From Streptomyces lydicus (lineage in GTDB: Bacteria; Actinomycetota; Actinomycetes; Streptomycetales; Streptomycetaceae), in assembly GCF_000717345.1 (NCBI RefSeq), contig NZ_JNZA01000016.1:1-64000 (forward strand): 64,000 nucleotides of DNA. Direction: 5' to 3'. Under the pieces are notes generated by a model. That model searched no databases. It worked only from the letters and a program-made list of their open reading frames with translations, and was not told the origin of the DNA. Below, piece by piece: positions 8,370 through 16,562 of the stretch. A program made the translations under genes and the position numbers. Each line of letters starts with the position of its first letter. The first letter of the stretch is position 1.

Positions 8370-10996
8370 GCCCGGGCCTCCTTGCTGGGGCGGGGCCGTG
8401 AGCGGCCCCGCAGGCGTCCCCCGAACGCGACCGCGGCGAGCACCAGCCCGGCCGCACCGCTCACCGCCAGCCCCGGTCGCAGACCCGGCGGGACGTACGC
8501 ACACGACAACCGGCCGGCGCCCCGGCCGAGCGGGACGGCCAGCAGCCCGCCGTCCGACGCCGGCGCCCTGGAAGGACCGCCGTCCACCGCGCAACTCCAC
8601 CCCGCCACGGCCGGCACCGCCAGCACCGCGCGGCCGGCGGCACCCCGGGGCAGCCGCGCCGTCAGGCGGTGCCCGTCGGCGGTCAGCGTGCGCGGCCCGC
8701 GCAGCGCGCCGACCGCCGCGGCGAGCCGGCGCGGCGACAGACAGCCCACCGCGCGTTCGGGCACCACCTGCCAGCCCTGCCCGTGCACCCGCACGGTGAC
8801 CTTGCCGTCGGCGGGCACCCGGCCCAGCACACTCGCCGCGTTGGCGGTGATGTCGTACTTCCCGGCCCCCTCGACGTGCCCGCCCGGCCCGCCGACCCGC
8901 CCGGCGAACCACGGGGCGGACCACACCACGACACCGCCCGGGGCGCACCGCGCGGTGAAGGCGGTCCCCGCGGCGTCCGGGCCCGCCACCTGCCGGCCCG
9001 CGGCGGGCAGCGGCGCGGGCGGCAGCAGCCACCCGCCGCGGACCGGCAGCGGGACCGCGCCCCCGGCGGGCGTCAGGCGCGGCACCTCGTAGACGGCCGC
9101 GCCCAGCAGCCGCTCCTGCCGGGCGAAGACGGTGGACGGCTCGCCGCCCGCGGCGGGCGGCGGCCCGTCGCGGACCGTCAGCAGCGGGGCGTGCGGCGCG
9201 CGGTAGGCGGTGAGCCGGCCGTGCGCGGCCGACAGATAACTGCCCACGCCCATCACCGCCCGGCCCACCGGGTCCTCGAAGCTGAGCGTGTGACGGCCCC
9301 GCATGTACCAGCCCGCGCCCAGCGCCTGCAGGGTGCGGGCGGTGACGGCCGGCACATAGCTGCTGTAGTACGAGCCGCCCTCGCCGCCCAGCAGCAGCGG
9401 ATCGTTGTTGGCGAACTCGTGCGGACCGGGGTCGGTGCGCGAGCGCGGCCATTCGGCGCGCCCGGCGAGCCCCGCCCGGACCGCCAGGGACGCCGGGGTC
9501 AGCGTGGTCTTCGGCCGGAACCAGGCGATCCGGTCGCGCGCCGCGGTCACCGAGAACGCCGTGTACGCCGAGCCGAGCAGCACCGTCCCGGTCAGCGCGG
9601 CGGTGACCGCGGTCCGGGTGCGGTCGGTGCGCGCACCGGACGGCACCGTCAGTACAGCCAGCGCCGCCAGCGTCGCGGCGCCCCCGCCGGCCACCAGCAC
9701 CCAGGTCGCCGTCGAGACCGCCCCCTGATCGCGGCACAGCACGGCCAGCAGCGCCACCAGCCCGGCGCCCGCGGCCAGCTCCCGCGGCCGCGGGCGGTGC
9801 GCCAGCGCCAGCCAGGAGATCATCACCAGGATCCCGCTGAGCACGAACGCGGCGCGGTACGGGCTGCCGTTGGGCAGCGCCAGGCCGTGCCACAGCAGGA
9901 CCGTCGGCTTCCACACGAACGAGACGGCGACCCCCGCGGCCAGCGCGTACCAGCCGATCCGCACCCGCGGCGGCACCGCGCGCACGAACGGGAAGGCGGC
10001 GACCAGCAGCAGTCCGGGCACCCCGATGAAGATGTTGGGGGCGGGCGACCCGCCGTGCCCGCCGGGCAGCAGCTGCGCCAACTGGTACAGCGGCGGCGGC
10101 CGGTGACGGTAGAGGACCTCGGGTGCCGGCTGCGCCGCCCGGCTGGCCAGCAGACTGACGGTCAGCACCGGTGCCGTCAGCGCGATGCCGACCGCCGCCA
10201 TGGCCGCCGCCCGGCCCGCCGCCCGCAGCCGGTCGCCCCGGGCCCCCGGCGGGGCGGTCAGCAGCCGCACGCCGAGCACCAGCGCCATCGCCAGCGTCGC
10301 CATCGCCGCGGTGTAGAAGTTGCCCGCCCAGGCGAGGGCGACCAGGAGGGTGCCGGCCACCCAGCGGGTGCGGCGCACACACCAGTCCGCCGCGATCCCG
10401 ACCAGCGGCAGCGCGACCAGCCCCCACATCCACATCGGGTCGGCGAAACCGTCGTTCAGCACCCAGCCGCACAGCCCGTACCCCACCGACAGCAGCGCCC
10501 GCAGCCACCCGGAGCCGGGCTGCAGCAGCCCCAGGAAGACGGTCATCAGGGCGGCGCCCAGCCCGATGCTCGCCAGCGTGACCAGGAACACCGGGAAGTC
10601 GGCCAGCGCCCGCGGGAAGAGCCCGACCAGCCAGGAGAACGGATTCATCAGATACGTGAAGAAGTCCGCGAGGAAGGGAACTCCGTACCCGCTGCTCCAG
10701 TTGAAGTACAGGTCCCCGTTCGCGGTGCCGTGCAGCAGGTCCCACAGCCGGGCGTGGAACGGGACGAACTGGTTGCCGAGGTCGTTGACGGCGCGTGAGC
10801 GCGGCCCCAGGGGGTAGCTGCCGTGCAGGGCCAGCGCCAGGCAGTACGCCCCCATCGACAGCACCGCGGCCAGCCAGGGGGCGCCGAGCCGCCGCAGGGC
10901 CCCGCGCAGCGCCGCCGGGAGTGGCCTGCCGGGGCGGGACGGGGCAACCTCCTGGGGCCGGGCCGCCTCTTGTGGGGTGGCGGGCGTCGGAGCCAC
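8366..10996 (-). CDS. YfhO-family multi-pass membrane protein, probable GT-C glycosyltransferase
   Basis: The 876-residue protein has about twelve hydrophobic helices in residues 35-510 and a large extracytoplasmic C-terminal part (about 520-850) ending with one more helix. The stretch LGNQFVPFHARLWDLLHG followed by GDLYFNWSSGYG is the characteristic first-loop region of YfhO proteins. In Bacillus and Listeria YfhO-like proteins take sugars from undecaprenyl phosphate and glycosylate lipoteichoic acid. I chose the GTG at 10996 because GGAGGA lies 6 bases upstream; the GTG at 11002 abuts that site directly. It is the first gene of a coupled trio with the GT2 and gtrA genes. The acceptor here is inferred to be the polymer made by the surrounding genes. 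Confidence 0.8.
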   Translation of the reverse strand: MAPTPATPQEAARPQEVAPSRPGRPLPAALRGALRRLGAPWLAAVLSMGAYCLALALHGSYPLGPRSRAVNDLGNQFVPFHARLWDLLHGTANGDLYFNWSSGYGVPFLADFFTYLMNPFSWLVGLFPRALADFPVFLVTLASIGLGAALMTVFLGLLQPGSGWLRALLSVGYGLCGWVLNDGFADPMWMWGLVALPLVGIAADWCVRRTRWVAGTLLVALAWAGNFYTAAMATLAMALVLGVRLLTAPPGARGDRLRAAGRAAAMAAVGIALTAPVLTVSLLASRAAQPAPEVLYRHRPPPLYQLAQLLPGGHGGSPAPNIFIGVPGLLLVAAFPFVRAVPPRVRIGWYALAAGVAVSFVWKPTVLLWHGLALPNGSPYRAAFVLSGILVMISWLALAHRPRPRELAAGAGLVALLAVLCRDQGAVSTATWVLVAGGGAATLAALAVLTVPSGARTDRTRTAVTAALTGTVLLGSAYTAFSVTAARDRIAWFRPKTTLTPASLAVRAGLAGRAEWPRSRTDPGPHEFANNDPLLLGGEGGSYYSSYVPAVTARTLQALGAGWYMRGRHTLSFEDPVGRAVMGVGSYLSAAHGRLTAYRAPHAPLLTVRDGPPPAAGGEPSTVFARQERLLGAAVYEVPRLTPAGGAVPLPVRGGWLLPPAPLPAAGRQVAGPDAAGTAFTARCAPGGVVVWSAPWFAGRVGGPGGHVEGAGKYDITANAASVLGRVPADGKVTVRVHGQGWQVVPERAVGCLSPRRLAAAVGALRGPRTLTADGHRLTARLPRGAAGRAVLAVPAVAGWSCAVDGGPSRAPASDGGLLAVPLGRGAGRLSCAYVPPGLRPGLAVSGAAGLVLAAVAFGGRLRGRSRPRPSKEARA

Positions 10997-11030
10997 CGGC
11001 ACTCCTCCACACTCGGGCGAACGTTCACCT

Positions 11031-11060
11031 CACGTTATATGTCTTAATAGTCCCTTTTGC
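11031..11060. promoter_or_regulatory. AT-rich promoter patch between divergent yfhO operon and GT2 gene
   Basis: A 30-base AT-rich island sits in an otherwise GC-rich 118-base divergent spacer. On the minus strand it contains TATAAC (11039 to 11034), a near-consensus -10 for the yfhO operon; on the plus strand it contains TTAATA at 11044-11049, a possible -10 for the rightward gene. No good -35 was found for either. Confidence 0.4.
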
Positions 11061-11114
11061 TCTGCGGGGACGCGGGGCTTTCGAGGGATTGCCACGACGA
11101 CCGACGGAGGCGGA

Positions 11115-13160
11115 GTGCCGATATCCGACGAAGCCGCGAACCCGGCGCACGGCGGGCCGGCCGACCCTGCCCCCGCCGTCTCCGTGATCGTCCCCGTCCA
11201 CAACACCCGCCCCTACCTCCCCCGTAGCCTCGGCTCGGTCTTCGCGCAGACCCTCGACCAGCGCCGCATCGAAGTGATCGCCGTCGACGACGGCTCCACC
11301 GACGGCAGCGCCGCCTGGCTCACCGGACAGGCCCGCCACCACCCCAACCTGACGGTCATCACCCAGCCCGCCTCGGGCGGCGCCGGCCGCCCCCGCAACG
11401 TCGGCCTGAGCCTCGCCACCGGCGACTACGTCTTCTTCCTCGACTCCGACGACCACCTCGGCCCCGAGGCCCTGGACCGGCTCACCCGCATGGCCCAGAC
11501 CCACGGCTCCGACGTCGTCCACGGCCGGATCGTCGGCGTCGACGGCCGCGCCGCCCCCGTCGACCTGCGCACCACCCGCGCCCGCGTCACCCCCTTCGAC
11601 TCCCCCGTCTACTGGACCCTGGCCGCCTACAAACTCTTCCGCCGCGCCTTCCTCGAACGGCACCGCCTGCGCTTCGTCGAGGGCCGGCTGCTGGCCGAGG
11701 ACCTCCCCTTCGGCATCGCCGCGCTGCTCCGCGCCGACACCGTCTCCGTGCTCGCCGACTACGACTGCTACTACCTGCACGGCCGCCCCGACGACAGCAA
11801 CGCCAGCCGCCAGGACCTCGACTGGTGCGAGTACCTGCACTACATCGGCACCGTCCTCGCCACCGTCGAGGCCGAGGTCCCGCCGGGCCCCGACCGCGAC
11901 GCCCTGATGGTCCGCCACTTCCACGGCGAGATCCTCATGCCGTTCGCCGCCCCCTACCTCGCCCGCCCCCCGGCCGGCCGCCGCGCCATGGCCGCCGCCG
12001 CCCGCCCCCTCGTCGAGCGCTACCTCACCGACCGGGTGCAGGCCGCCCTGCCGCCCCGGCTGCGGCTGCGCGCCCACTGCCTGCGCGCCGCCCTCGACGA
12101 CGCACTCACCGCCGTCGTCCGCGCCGACACCGAGGACACCCCACCCGAGCCGCCGTACGCCGCCGGCGGGCGGCTCTACGCCCGCTACCCCGGCTTCCGC
12201 GACCCCCACCACGCCCTCCCCGACACCTGCTACGACCTCACCGACCGCGTCGCGCTGCGCCAGCGGCTGACGGGCCGGCAGTGGGCGGGCGGCGTCCTGC
12301 ACCTGCGGGGCACCGCCACCCTCCCCGGCCTCCGCGGCACCACCGCCGAGGTGCTGCTGCACGGCCCCGGCGCCCACTACCGGATACCGGCGCGCTACGA
12401 CGGCGAGCGGTGGCGGGCCGCCGTCGACCCGGCGACCGCCGCCGACGGGGCGCCGCTGCCCGCCGGCCTGTGGGGCCTGAAGATCGCGCTCACCGCCCAC
12501 GGGGCGCCCGCCCCGGACGCCGGCCCCGACGCCACTGCCGCCGACACCGCCGTCCACCGCGAGGCATGGCTACCGGAACCCGACGGGCCCGACGAGCCGG
12601 CCGCCGCACCCGCCGGCGCCCGGCGCCCCCGCCTCGTCGGCCACGGCCCCGACGGCCCCGCCGTCGCCGCCCTCCTCCCCGCGGGCCCGCACCACCACCT
12701 CCACCTCGACCTGGACCCCGACGGCCGCCGCCACCCCCTCGGCACCGACCTCCGCGGCACCGTCATCACCACCCGCACCGGCCGCGCCACCCTCACCGCC
12801 CACCTCACCCTGCCCGGCTGCCCCACCGATGCCGGCCTGCACCTGACCCTCCGGGCCGGTGACCGCACGCTCGTCGCCCGCGGCACCACCGTCGAACCGG
12901 CCGCCGCCGACCGCTACACCCTCCGCTGCTCCCTGCGCGGCGTCCCGCCCGGCACCTGGCAGGTCGCCGTCCGCCTGACCGCCGGGCCGTTCCGCCACGA
13001 CCTCCCCGTCCGCACCGCCGACGACCGGACCCCCCTGACCGTCACCGTGCCCCGGCCGGCCCGCCGGATCCGCCTCCGCCGACCGGCACGGTGGGCCGCC
13101 ACGCACACCGTGCGCCGGGCCGCGTCCAGGAGCACCCTGGTATCAGCGGTTGGGAGGTGA
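11115..13160 (+). CDS. family-2 glycosyltransferase with large C-terminal beta-rich extension
   Basis: The start is a GTG with GGAGGCGGA just upstream, giving 681 residues. Residues about 22-240 form a GT-A domain (VSVIVPVHN, VDDGSTDGS, SGGAGRPRNVG, metal motif DSD at 110-112), followed by a helical stretch to about 350. The remaining 330 residues are Arg/Pro/His-rich strands without a recognised motif, resembling the middle domains of the other wall-polymer transferases in this locus. It probably adds a sugar to the polymer or its linkage unit on the cytoplasmic side. It is followed 5 bases later by a DUF1876 gene. Donor and acceptor are unknown. Confidence 0.8.
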   Translation: MPISDEAANPAHGGPADPAPAVSVIVPVHNTRPYLPRSLGSVFAQTLDQRRIEVIAVDDGSTDGSAAWLTGQARHHPNLTVITQPASGGAGRPRNVGLSLATGDYVFFLDSDDHLGPEALDRLTRMAQTHGSDVVHGRIVGVDGRAAPVDLRTTRARVTPFDSPVYWTLAAYKLFRRAFLERHRLRFVEGRLLAEDLPFGIAALLRADTVSVLADYDCYYLHGRPDDSNASRQDLDWCEYLHYIGTVLATVEAEVPPGPDRDALMVRHFHGEILMPFAAPYLARPPAGRRAMAAAARPLVERYLTDRVQAALPPRLRLRAHCLRAALDDALTAVVRADTEDTPPEPPYAAGGRLYARYPGFRDPHHALPDTCYDLTDRVALRQRLTGRQWAGGVLHLRGTATLPGLRGTTAEVLLHGPGAHYRIPARYDGERWRAAVDPATAADGAPLPAGLWGLKIALTAHGAPAPDAGPDATAADTAVHREAWLPEPDGPDEPAAAPAGARRPRLVGHGPDGPAVAALLPAGPHHHLHLDLDPDGRRHPLGTDLRGTVITTRTGRATLTAHLTLPGCPTDAGLHLTLRAGDRTLVARGTTVEPAAADRYTLRCSLRGVPPGTWQVAVRLTAGPFRHDLPVRTADDRTPLTVTVPRPARRIRLRRPARWAATHTVRRAASRSTLVSAVGR

Positions 13161-13165
13161 TCGGG

Positions 13166-13438
13166 ATGTTGCAGACCGCTGTCGGATGGCATGTGGAGCT
13201 GGAATTCGAGGAGGACACGCACCGCACGCGTGCCGCCGCCATGGTGAGGCTCGCCGACGGGAGTGAGGTCCGGGCCCACGGCTACGCCAGCCGCCACCCC
13301 GCCGACTCCAACCAGGCGCGGGTCGGCGAGGAGATCGCGGGAGCCAGAGCGCTCAACGAACTGGCGATGAAGCTGCTGACCAAGGCCCACGACGAGATCG
13401 ACGAGGCGTCCGGCCGGACGTCGTACCCACTGACCTGA
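13166..13438 (+). CDS. DUF1876 family small protein
   Basis: This 90-residue acidic/basic protein matches the Streptomyces DUF1876 pattern, with WHVELEFEEDTHRTRA at the N-terminus, a middle ADGSEVRAHGYASRHP and a helical end containing ALNELAMKLLTKAHDEI. The family is compact alpha/beta, without a known catalytic motif and of unknown function. GGGAGGTGA precedes the ATG, and the gene begins 5 bases after the GT2 stop, so it is probably co-transcribed. Nothing in it suggests a direct role in glycan synthesis. Confidence 0.8.
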   Translation: MLQTAVGWHVELEFEEDTHRTRAAAMVRLADGSEVRAHGYASRHPADSNQARVGEEIAGARALNELAMKLLTKAHDEIDEASGRTSYPLT

Positions 13439-13573
13439 GCGGCACACCCGGGCACCCCCGCCGTGGGCCCGACCCCCGCGGAGCAGGGTGCCCGGCCGTG
13501 CTCGACGAACCGGCACTCCGCACCGGGACGCCACACCGCGCGCGCCCGACTGCCGGATATCCTTCCCGCCGGG

Positions 13574-14551
13574 TCAGCCCTGCGGGTGGTGGTGGCGCCA
13601 GCCCGCCCACGCCGAGGTGATCATGTCGCGGACGTCGTGGCGGGCCTTCCAGCCCAGCTCGGACCCGATGCGGTCGGCGGCCGCGACCACCCGGGCCGGG
13701 TCGCCCGGACGCCGCGGGGTGACCTCCGCGGTGACGCCCTCATGGCCCGTCAGCTCGGTGATCAGGTCGATCAACTCCCGTACGGAGACGCCCTCCCCGC
13801 GCCCGATGTTGAGCGTCAGATCCCGCACCGGGCCCGGCTCGGCGAGCTTGCGGGCCGCCGCCACATGCGCCTCCGCGAGATCCGCGACGTGGATGTAGTC
13901 GCGGATGCAGGTGCCGTCCGCGGTGGCGTAGTCATCGCCGAAGATGCGCGGCGCGGCGCCCTCGGTCAGCTTCTCGAAGACCATCGGCACGATGTTGAAG
14001 ACACCGGTGTCGGCGAGTTCCGGGGTGGCCGCGCCCGCCACGTTGAAGTACCGCAGGCACGCCGTGGAGATCCCGTGCGCCCGGCCCGCCGCCCGGGCCA
14101 TCCACTCCCCGACCAGCTTCGTCTCACCGTACGGATTGATCGGCACGCAGGGGGTGTCCTCGGTGACCAGGTCGACGTCCGGCATGCCGTAGACCGCCGC
14201 GGACGAGGAGAACACCAGCCGGCCGACACCGCCCGCCGCCATCGCCTCCAGCAGGATCTGCAGGCCGTGGACGTTCTCCCGGTAGTACAGCAGCGGCATC
14301 TCCACCGACTCGCCGACCTGCTTCTTCGCGGCCAGGTGCACCACGTCGGTGACGCCGTGCGCGGCGATCGTCTCGTCGAGCAGCGCACGGTTCAGGGTCG
14401 AGCCGACGACCAGCGGGACGTCCTCGGGGAGGCGGGCGGCCACGCCCGTCGTCAGGTCGTCCAGCACCACGACCTGCTCGCCGGCCTGCCGCAGGGCCCG
14501 TACGACATGGGCGCCGATGTAGCCGGCACCACCCGTGATCAAGTAAGACAT
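13574..14551 (-). CDS. galE: UDP-glucose 4-epimerase
   Basis: The 325-residue extended SDR protein has the NAD motif GGAGYIG (7-13), the catalytic pair YGETK (Tyr141, Lys145) with SSSAAVYG (115-122), and the substrate-binding run LRYFNVAGA, all standard for GalE. It interconverts UDP-Glc/UDP-Gal (possibly the N-acetyl forms) and would supply galactose-type donors to the neighbouring transferases. I chose the ATG at 14551 over one 9 bases upstream, because a -10 like TAGGAT ends 7 bases before it, implying a leaderless mRNA, and MSYLITGG is the usual N-terminus. Confidence 0.92.
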   Translation of the reverse strand: MSYLITGGAGYIGAHVVRALRQAGEQVVVLDDLTTGVAARLPEDVPLVVGSTLNRALLDETIAAHGVTDVVHLAAKKQVGESVEMPLLYYRENVHGLQILLEAMAAGGVGRLVFSSSAAVYGMPDVDLVTEDTPCVPINPYGETKLVGEWMARAAGRAHGISTACLRYFNVAGAATPELADTGVFNIVPMVFEKLTEGAAPRIFGDDYATADGTCIRDYIHVADLAEAHVAAARKLAEPGPVRDLTLNIGRGEGVSVRELIDLITELTGHEGVTAEVTPRRPGDPARVVAAADRIGSELGWKARHDVRDMITSAWAGWRHHHPQG

Positions 14552-14558
14552 AGCGCCC

Positions 14559-14564
14559 ATCCTA
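14559..14564 (-). promoter_or_regulatory. -10 element of galE, leaderless transcript likely
   Basis: TAGGAT on the minus strand is separated by 7 bases from the galE ATG, with no Shine-Dalgarno between. The spacing matches other leaderless starts in this window (1217, 34410, 38924). Confidence 0.5.
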
Positions 14565-14596
14565 GGCTCGGGGTCGGACAGTCAAGGGGCAGCGGG

Positions 14597-16279
14597 TCAG
14601 CGGCCCAGCCGGCGGGCCGCTATCCGCCAGACGCTGCGCAGACCGGACGCCACCCGCAGCGACAGCGCGCCGCCGGTCGTTGCGTACGGCTGGACCAGCA
14701 GCACCGCGTGGCGCCGGCTGGGCAGCACCCGCCGCCGCAGCCCCGGCCCGGTGGCCCGTAGCGCCGCCCGGAACCCGTCGCCGTCGGCACAGCTGACCCG
14801 GGCCGTCAGATCCCACGGCTCGGGCTCGGCGGACGAGCTGCCGTCGTCGGCCAGCGCCCCTATGTCGAGCACCACCTCCGCGGTCCAGCCGGCGCCCGGC
14901 CCGCTGCCCACCGGGGTGAGCGCCGCGGTGTGCACCGGGCCGCGGCGGTCGTCGCGGCGGCGGCGCAGCTCCACGTCGATGCTCTCCGGCACCGCCTCGG
15001 CCAGCCGCCCGTACAGATCGTGCACCCGCAGCCGCAGCACCCCGCGGCCGGACACCGACGGCTCCGCGTCGATCGTCACCGGCAGCCGGTGCAGCGGCTT
15101 GCTGCCCAGGTCCTCCAGCTCGATCCCGGGAAGGTCCGCCGACCACACCGCCTGCCCCCCGGCCTCCGCGTACGGCGGCAGCAGCCGGCCGGGACGCGCC
15201 GCCAGCTGCGTGAGCCGGTCCAGGTCCCGGGGCGCGGGGGACGCCAGGATGACCCGGGCCAGCCAGCGGGCCGGCGCGCGGGCCGCCCGCAGCGCGGCCT
15301 CGTCGAAACCGGACAGGTACTCCCGGGTCAGCCGCCACCACTCGGCGCGGTAGTCGCCGCCGCGGGTGTGCAGCTCCCGGACGTACATCCGCAGATCATG
15401 GTCGAGGAACTTGGTGGCCGCCGCCTCCGCCATCACCTTGTGCCCGGCGTCCCGGAAGATCTGCACGCTGGTGCGGTGCGCCTCGATCCGCGCCCGCCAG
15501 TTCGCGACGTCCTTGCGGTCCAGCGAGATCGACTGCTTGGCGGCGGAACGGCGCACGTGCCAGATGTAGACGCTGTCGGGAATCGTCGCGATCCGCGGCG
15601 CGGCCGCCAGCACCCGCGCCGTGAACACGAAGTCCTCGTACGTGAAACGGCCCTCGGGGAAGGTGATGCCGTGCCCGTCCAGGAACGCCCGCTCGTACAG
15701 CTTGTTGACGCACAGGGTGTCCCGCACCAGCTGGGCACCGGACCCGGCCGCCTCGTGCACCGCCGCCTCCCGGTACAGCGCCGGCTGCCACGGCACGTCC
15801 CGCCGCGCCGGCAGCTCCCGGCGCACACAGGCACCCGCCGCGACCGGCACGTCGTGCTCCAGCGCCGCCGCCAGCAGCGCCCGGACCGCGCCCGCCGGCA
15901 GCACGTCGTCGCTGTCCAGGAACATCACGAAACGCCCGGTGGCCGCCCGCAGACCGTCGTTGCGCGGCGTCCCGCAGCCGCCGCTGTTCTCGTCGCGGTG
16001 CAGGACCCGCAGCCGCGGCTCGGTGCGGGCCAGCGCGTCCAGCGCGGCGCCGGTGCCGTCGGTGGACGCGTCGTTCACCGCGATCACCTCGACACCGGAC
16101 CCCCCGGGCCCCGGCTCCCCGGCTTCTGCCGGCTGCCCCGGCAGCTCCTGCGCGAGCGCCGAGCGCACCGCATCGCAGACGTGGACGGCATCGTTGAACG
16201 CGATGACGACGATGCTGACCTGCGCTGACGGCGTGATGGTGGGCCCTGGCAGCGGCTCTAGGGCTTCTTTCACAGTCAC
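14597..16279 (-). CDS. family-2 glycosyltransferase with C-terminal extension
   Basis: The 560-residue protein starts at a GTG. Residues 20-240 form a GT-A domain with VSIVVIAFND, VNDASTDGT, the metal motif DSDD (122-125) and a later FTYEDFVFTARVL stretch typical of wall-polymer GT2 enzymes. Residues about 250-360 are helical and 380-550 beta-rich, like the middle domain of the 1186-residue protein next to it. It ends 45 bases before galE begins, on the same strand. The likely role is transfer of a sugar to the surface polymer repeat. A weak ribosome binding site leaves the start slightly uncertain (GTG codons at 16279 and 16273). Confidence 0.78.
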   Translation of the reverse strand: MTVKEALEPLPGPTITPSAQVSIVVIAFNDAVHVCDAVRSALAQELPGQPAEAGEPGPGGSGVEVIAVNDASTDGTGAALDALARTEPRLRVLHRDENSGGCGTPRNDGLRAATGRFVMFLDSDDVLPAGAVRALLAAALEHDVPVAAGACVRRELPARRDVPWQPALYREAAVHEAAGSGAQLVRDTLCVNKLYERAFLDGHGITFPEGRFTYEDFVFTARVLAAAPRIATIPDSVYIWHVRRSAAKQSISLDRKDVANWRARIEAHRTSVQIFRDAGHKVMAEAAATKFLDHDLRMYVRELHTRGGDYRAEWWRLTREYLSGFDEAALRAARAPARWLARVILASPAPRDLDRLTQLAARPGRLLPPYAEAGGQAVWSADLPGIELEDLGSKPLHRLPVTIDAEPSVSGRGVLRLRVHDLYGRLAEAVPESIDVELRRRRDDRRGPVHTAALTPVGSGPGAGWTAEVVLDIGALADDGSSSAEPEPWDLTARVSCADGDGFRAALRATGPGLRRRVLPSRRHAVLLVQPYATTGGALSLRVASGLRSVWRIAARRLGR

Positions 16280-16562
16280 TCAATCTACATTTCGTGTCGA
16301 CAGCATCTCTTGGCGCGAGCGGGTACGGACCTGACCCCATACCGATGGATCAGAGGGCGAAACCCGCCGCACGGTTGCACCCGTCCCCCCGCTTTTCCCG
16401 CGTCTTGCCGTCTTCTTACCTCGCGGGACCCGGGGCGCTCCGGGTGTGCGAAGGCCCCGCAGGACGCCCGCACATGCTGTAACGACGCGAGTGGCGTGCG
16501 ATGCCGATCCGCGCGCCATGACCTTGCCGCGGACCGGCCGCCCGGTCACCGCCCCATCCGCA

